DNA of 6,930 nt from Syntrophaceae bacterium UBA1062 (GTDB lineage: Bacteria > Desulfobacterota > Desulfomonilia > UBA1062), in the NCBI GenBank assembly GCA_002316295.1, contig DCDF01000152.1, positions 1 to 6,930 on the forward strand, in the 5' to 3' direction. Under the pieces are notes generated by a model that was not told where the DNA came from, made no database searches, and saw nothing but the letters and a program-made list of their open reading frames with translations. The stretch's first letter is position 1. Each line of letters opens with the position of its first letter. The translations under genes and the position numbers were made by a program. Shown one piece after another: positions 6,062-6,930 of this stretch.

Positions 6062-6930
6062 ATGGAAACAGCAATAACAAAGCTCAGGATACTCCACCTC
6101 ATATCAACCCTGGATGTGGGCGGGGCGGAGATGAATCTCCTGAGGCTCGTGCGGTCCATTTCCAGGGAATTCGACAACCATGTGGTATCTCTGACAACCA
6201 TTGGCCCTCTTGGTGATAAAATCAGGGATCTTGGAGTGCATGTCCAGGCTCTCTCCATGGGAAAAGGCATGCCCGACCCCAGAGGCGTGGTGAAGCTCGC
6301 AGGAGTTATCAGGCGCTTTCAGCCGGATATCATCCAGTGCTGGATGTATCACGCCAATCTTCTGGGGCTTGCGGTATCACGCAAAAGACGCCTTGTCTGG
6401 AATATCCGCTGCACCGACATGGACCTCGCCGGATATGGCGTGGTATACCGCTGGACTGTGAGGGCTGGCGCCCTGTTTTCCTCCATACCTGACGCTGTTG
6501 TCATCAACTCGCTGGCAGGGAGGGATTTTCATGCCTCTCTGGGATACTCTCCCAGGAAGTGGGATGTCATCGCAAACGGGTTCGATACCGCCATATACCG
6601 GCCGGATGCATCCTCTGGGCAGTATATCCGGGCCCGGCTCGGGATCCCCGAAGGGGCCCCTGTCATCGGGCTCGTGAGCAGGTACGATCCCATGAAGGAT
6701 CATGCGACCTTTTTCCGCGCAGCATCGCTGCTTTCGCAGAAAAATTCAGCGGTTCACTTCATTCTCGCAGGAAGAGGGATGACCGAGGGCAGCTCGGAAC
6801 TGTCACCCCACTTGGCCGTCGTGGAAAAAATCCGGAATATCCATCTCATGGGACATAGGGATGATATCCCCAGGGTCCTCAACGCACTGGACATCGCTTC
6901 ATCATCTTCGATCAGCGAAGGCCTGCCCAA
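6062..6930 (+). CDS. GT4-like glycosyltransferase, 3' end outside the window
   Basis: An open frame runs from ATG 6062 to the window edge, giving 289 codons plus two bases with no stop. The N-terminal domain begins with the strand LRILHLIS (8-15) and the glycine loop DVGGAE (18-23). A linker segment with VVINS (146-150), KWDVIANGFD (166-175) and YRPD (179-182) leads into the donor-binding domain, which carries GLVSRYDPMKDH (203-214) in the phosphate-contact position and HFILAGRG (232-239). The final visible residues, SEGLP (285-289), are the start of the EX7E motif, so about 80-100 residues are probably missing. It is a GT-B enzyme of the GT4 type, likely cytoplasmic and acting on a lipid-linked glycan. 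Specificity is unknown. It starts 6 bases after the preceding stop and in the same reading frame, with no good ribosome site nearby (GGAG lies about 25 bases upstream), so coupled translation is likely. It is not especially close to the glycosyltransferases at the left of the window. Confidence 0.93.
   Translation, partial: METAITKLRILHLISTLDVGGAEMNLLRLVRSISREFDNHVVSLTTIGPLGDKIRDLGVHVQALSMGKGMPDPRGVVKLAGVIRRFQPDIIQCWMYHANLLGLAVSRKRRLVWNIRCTDMDLAGYGVVYRWTVRAGALFSSIPDAVVINSLAGRDFHASLGYSPRKWDVIANGFDTAIYRPDASSGQYIRARLGIPEGAPVIGLVSRYDPMKDHATFFRAASLLSQKNSAVHFILAGRGMTEGSSELSPHLAVVEKIRNIHLMGHRDDIPRVLNALDIASSSSISEGLP

Overview
The window is a gene-dense stretch of about 55% GC (estimated by eye) from a bacterial surface-polysaccharide (O-antigen, capsule or exopolysaccharide) biosynthesis locus. 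All six genes lie on the + strand. They are packed with overlaps or gaps of at most 61 bases, which suggests one long operon. I cannot place the organism firmly. The base composition, the AmsD/PglH-like glycosyltransferase and the paired asparagine-synthase-like amidotransferases would fit a Gram-negative such as a delta-proteobacterial (Desulfobacterota-type) lineage, but this is a weak inference.

Layout, left to right: (1) bases 1-142 hold the C-terminal tail of a GT-B glycosyltransferase cut by the window edge. (2) 139-1278 is a complete GT4 glycosyltransferase that overlaps it by 4 bases and is visibly its paralogue. (3) 1262-2104 is a class I SAM-dependent methyltransferase overlapping the glycosyltransferase by 17 bases. 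(4) 2166-4100 is an AsnB-type glutamine amidotransferase with all expected glutaminase and synthetase motifs. (5) 4148-6055 is a second, diverged AsnB-type protein with unusual residues in the glutaminase pocket. (6) 6062-6930 is a third glycosyltransferase, truncated by the right edge inside its EX7E motif.

Working model (inference): the glycosyltransferases add sugars to a lipid-linked repeat unit. The AsnB-like enzymes move the amide nitrogen of glutamine onto a carboxylate, plausibly a uronic acid that becomes a uronamide, as proposed for AsnB-like proteins of other O-antigen loci. The methyltransferase adds a methyl group to a sugar or to the chain end. There is no sugar-nucleotide synthesis, flippase or polymerase gene in the window, so the glycan cannot be predicted.

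The most interesting detail is in the second AsnB. The usual MCGI start reads MCRI, and the usual HRGPDD motif reads RGGPDD. A glycine has become arginine at residue 3, and an otherwise conserved, functionally important arginine has become glycine at residue 30, as if the arginine had been moved across the active site. No RNA genes, insertion sequences, CRISPR arrays, attachment sites or convincing promoters or terminators were seen, and no stretch over 300 bases lacks a gene.
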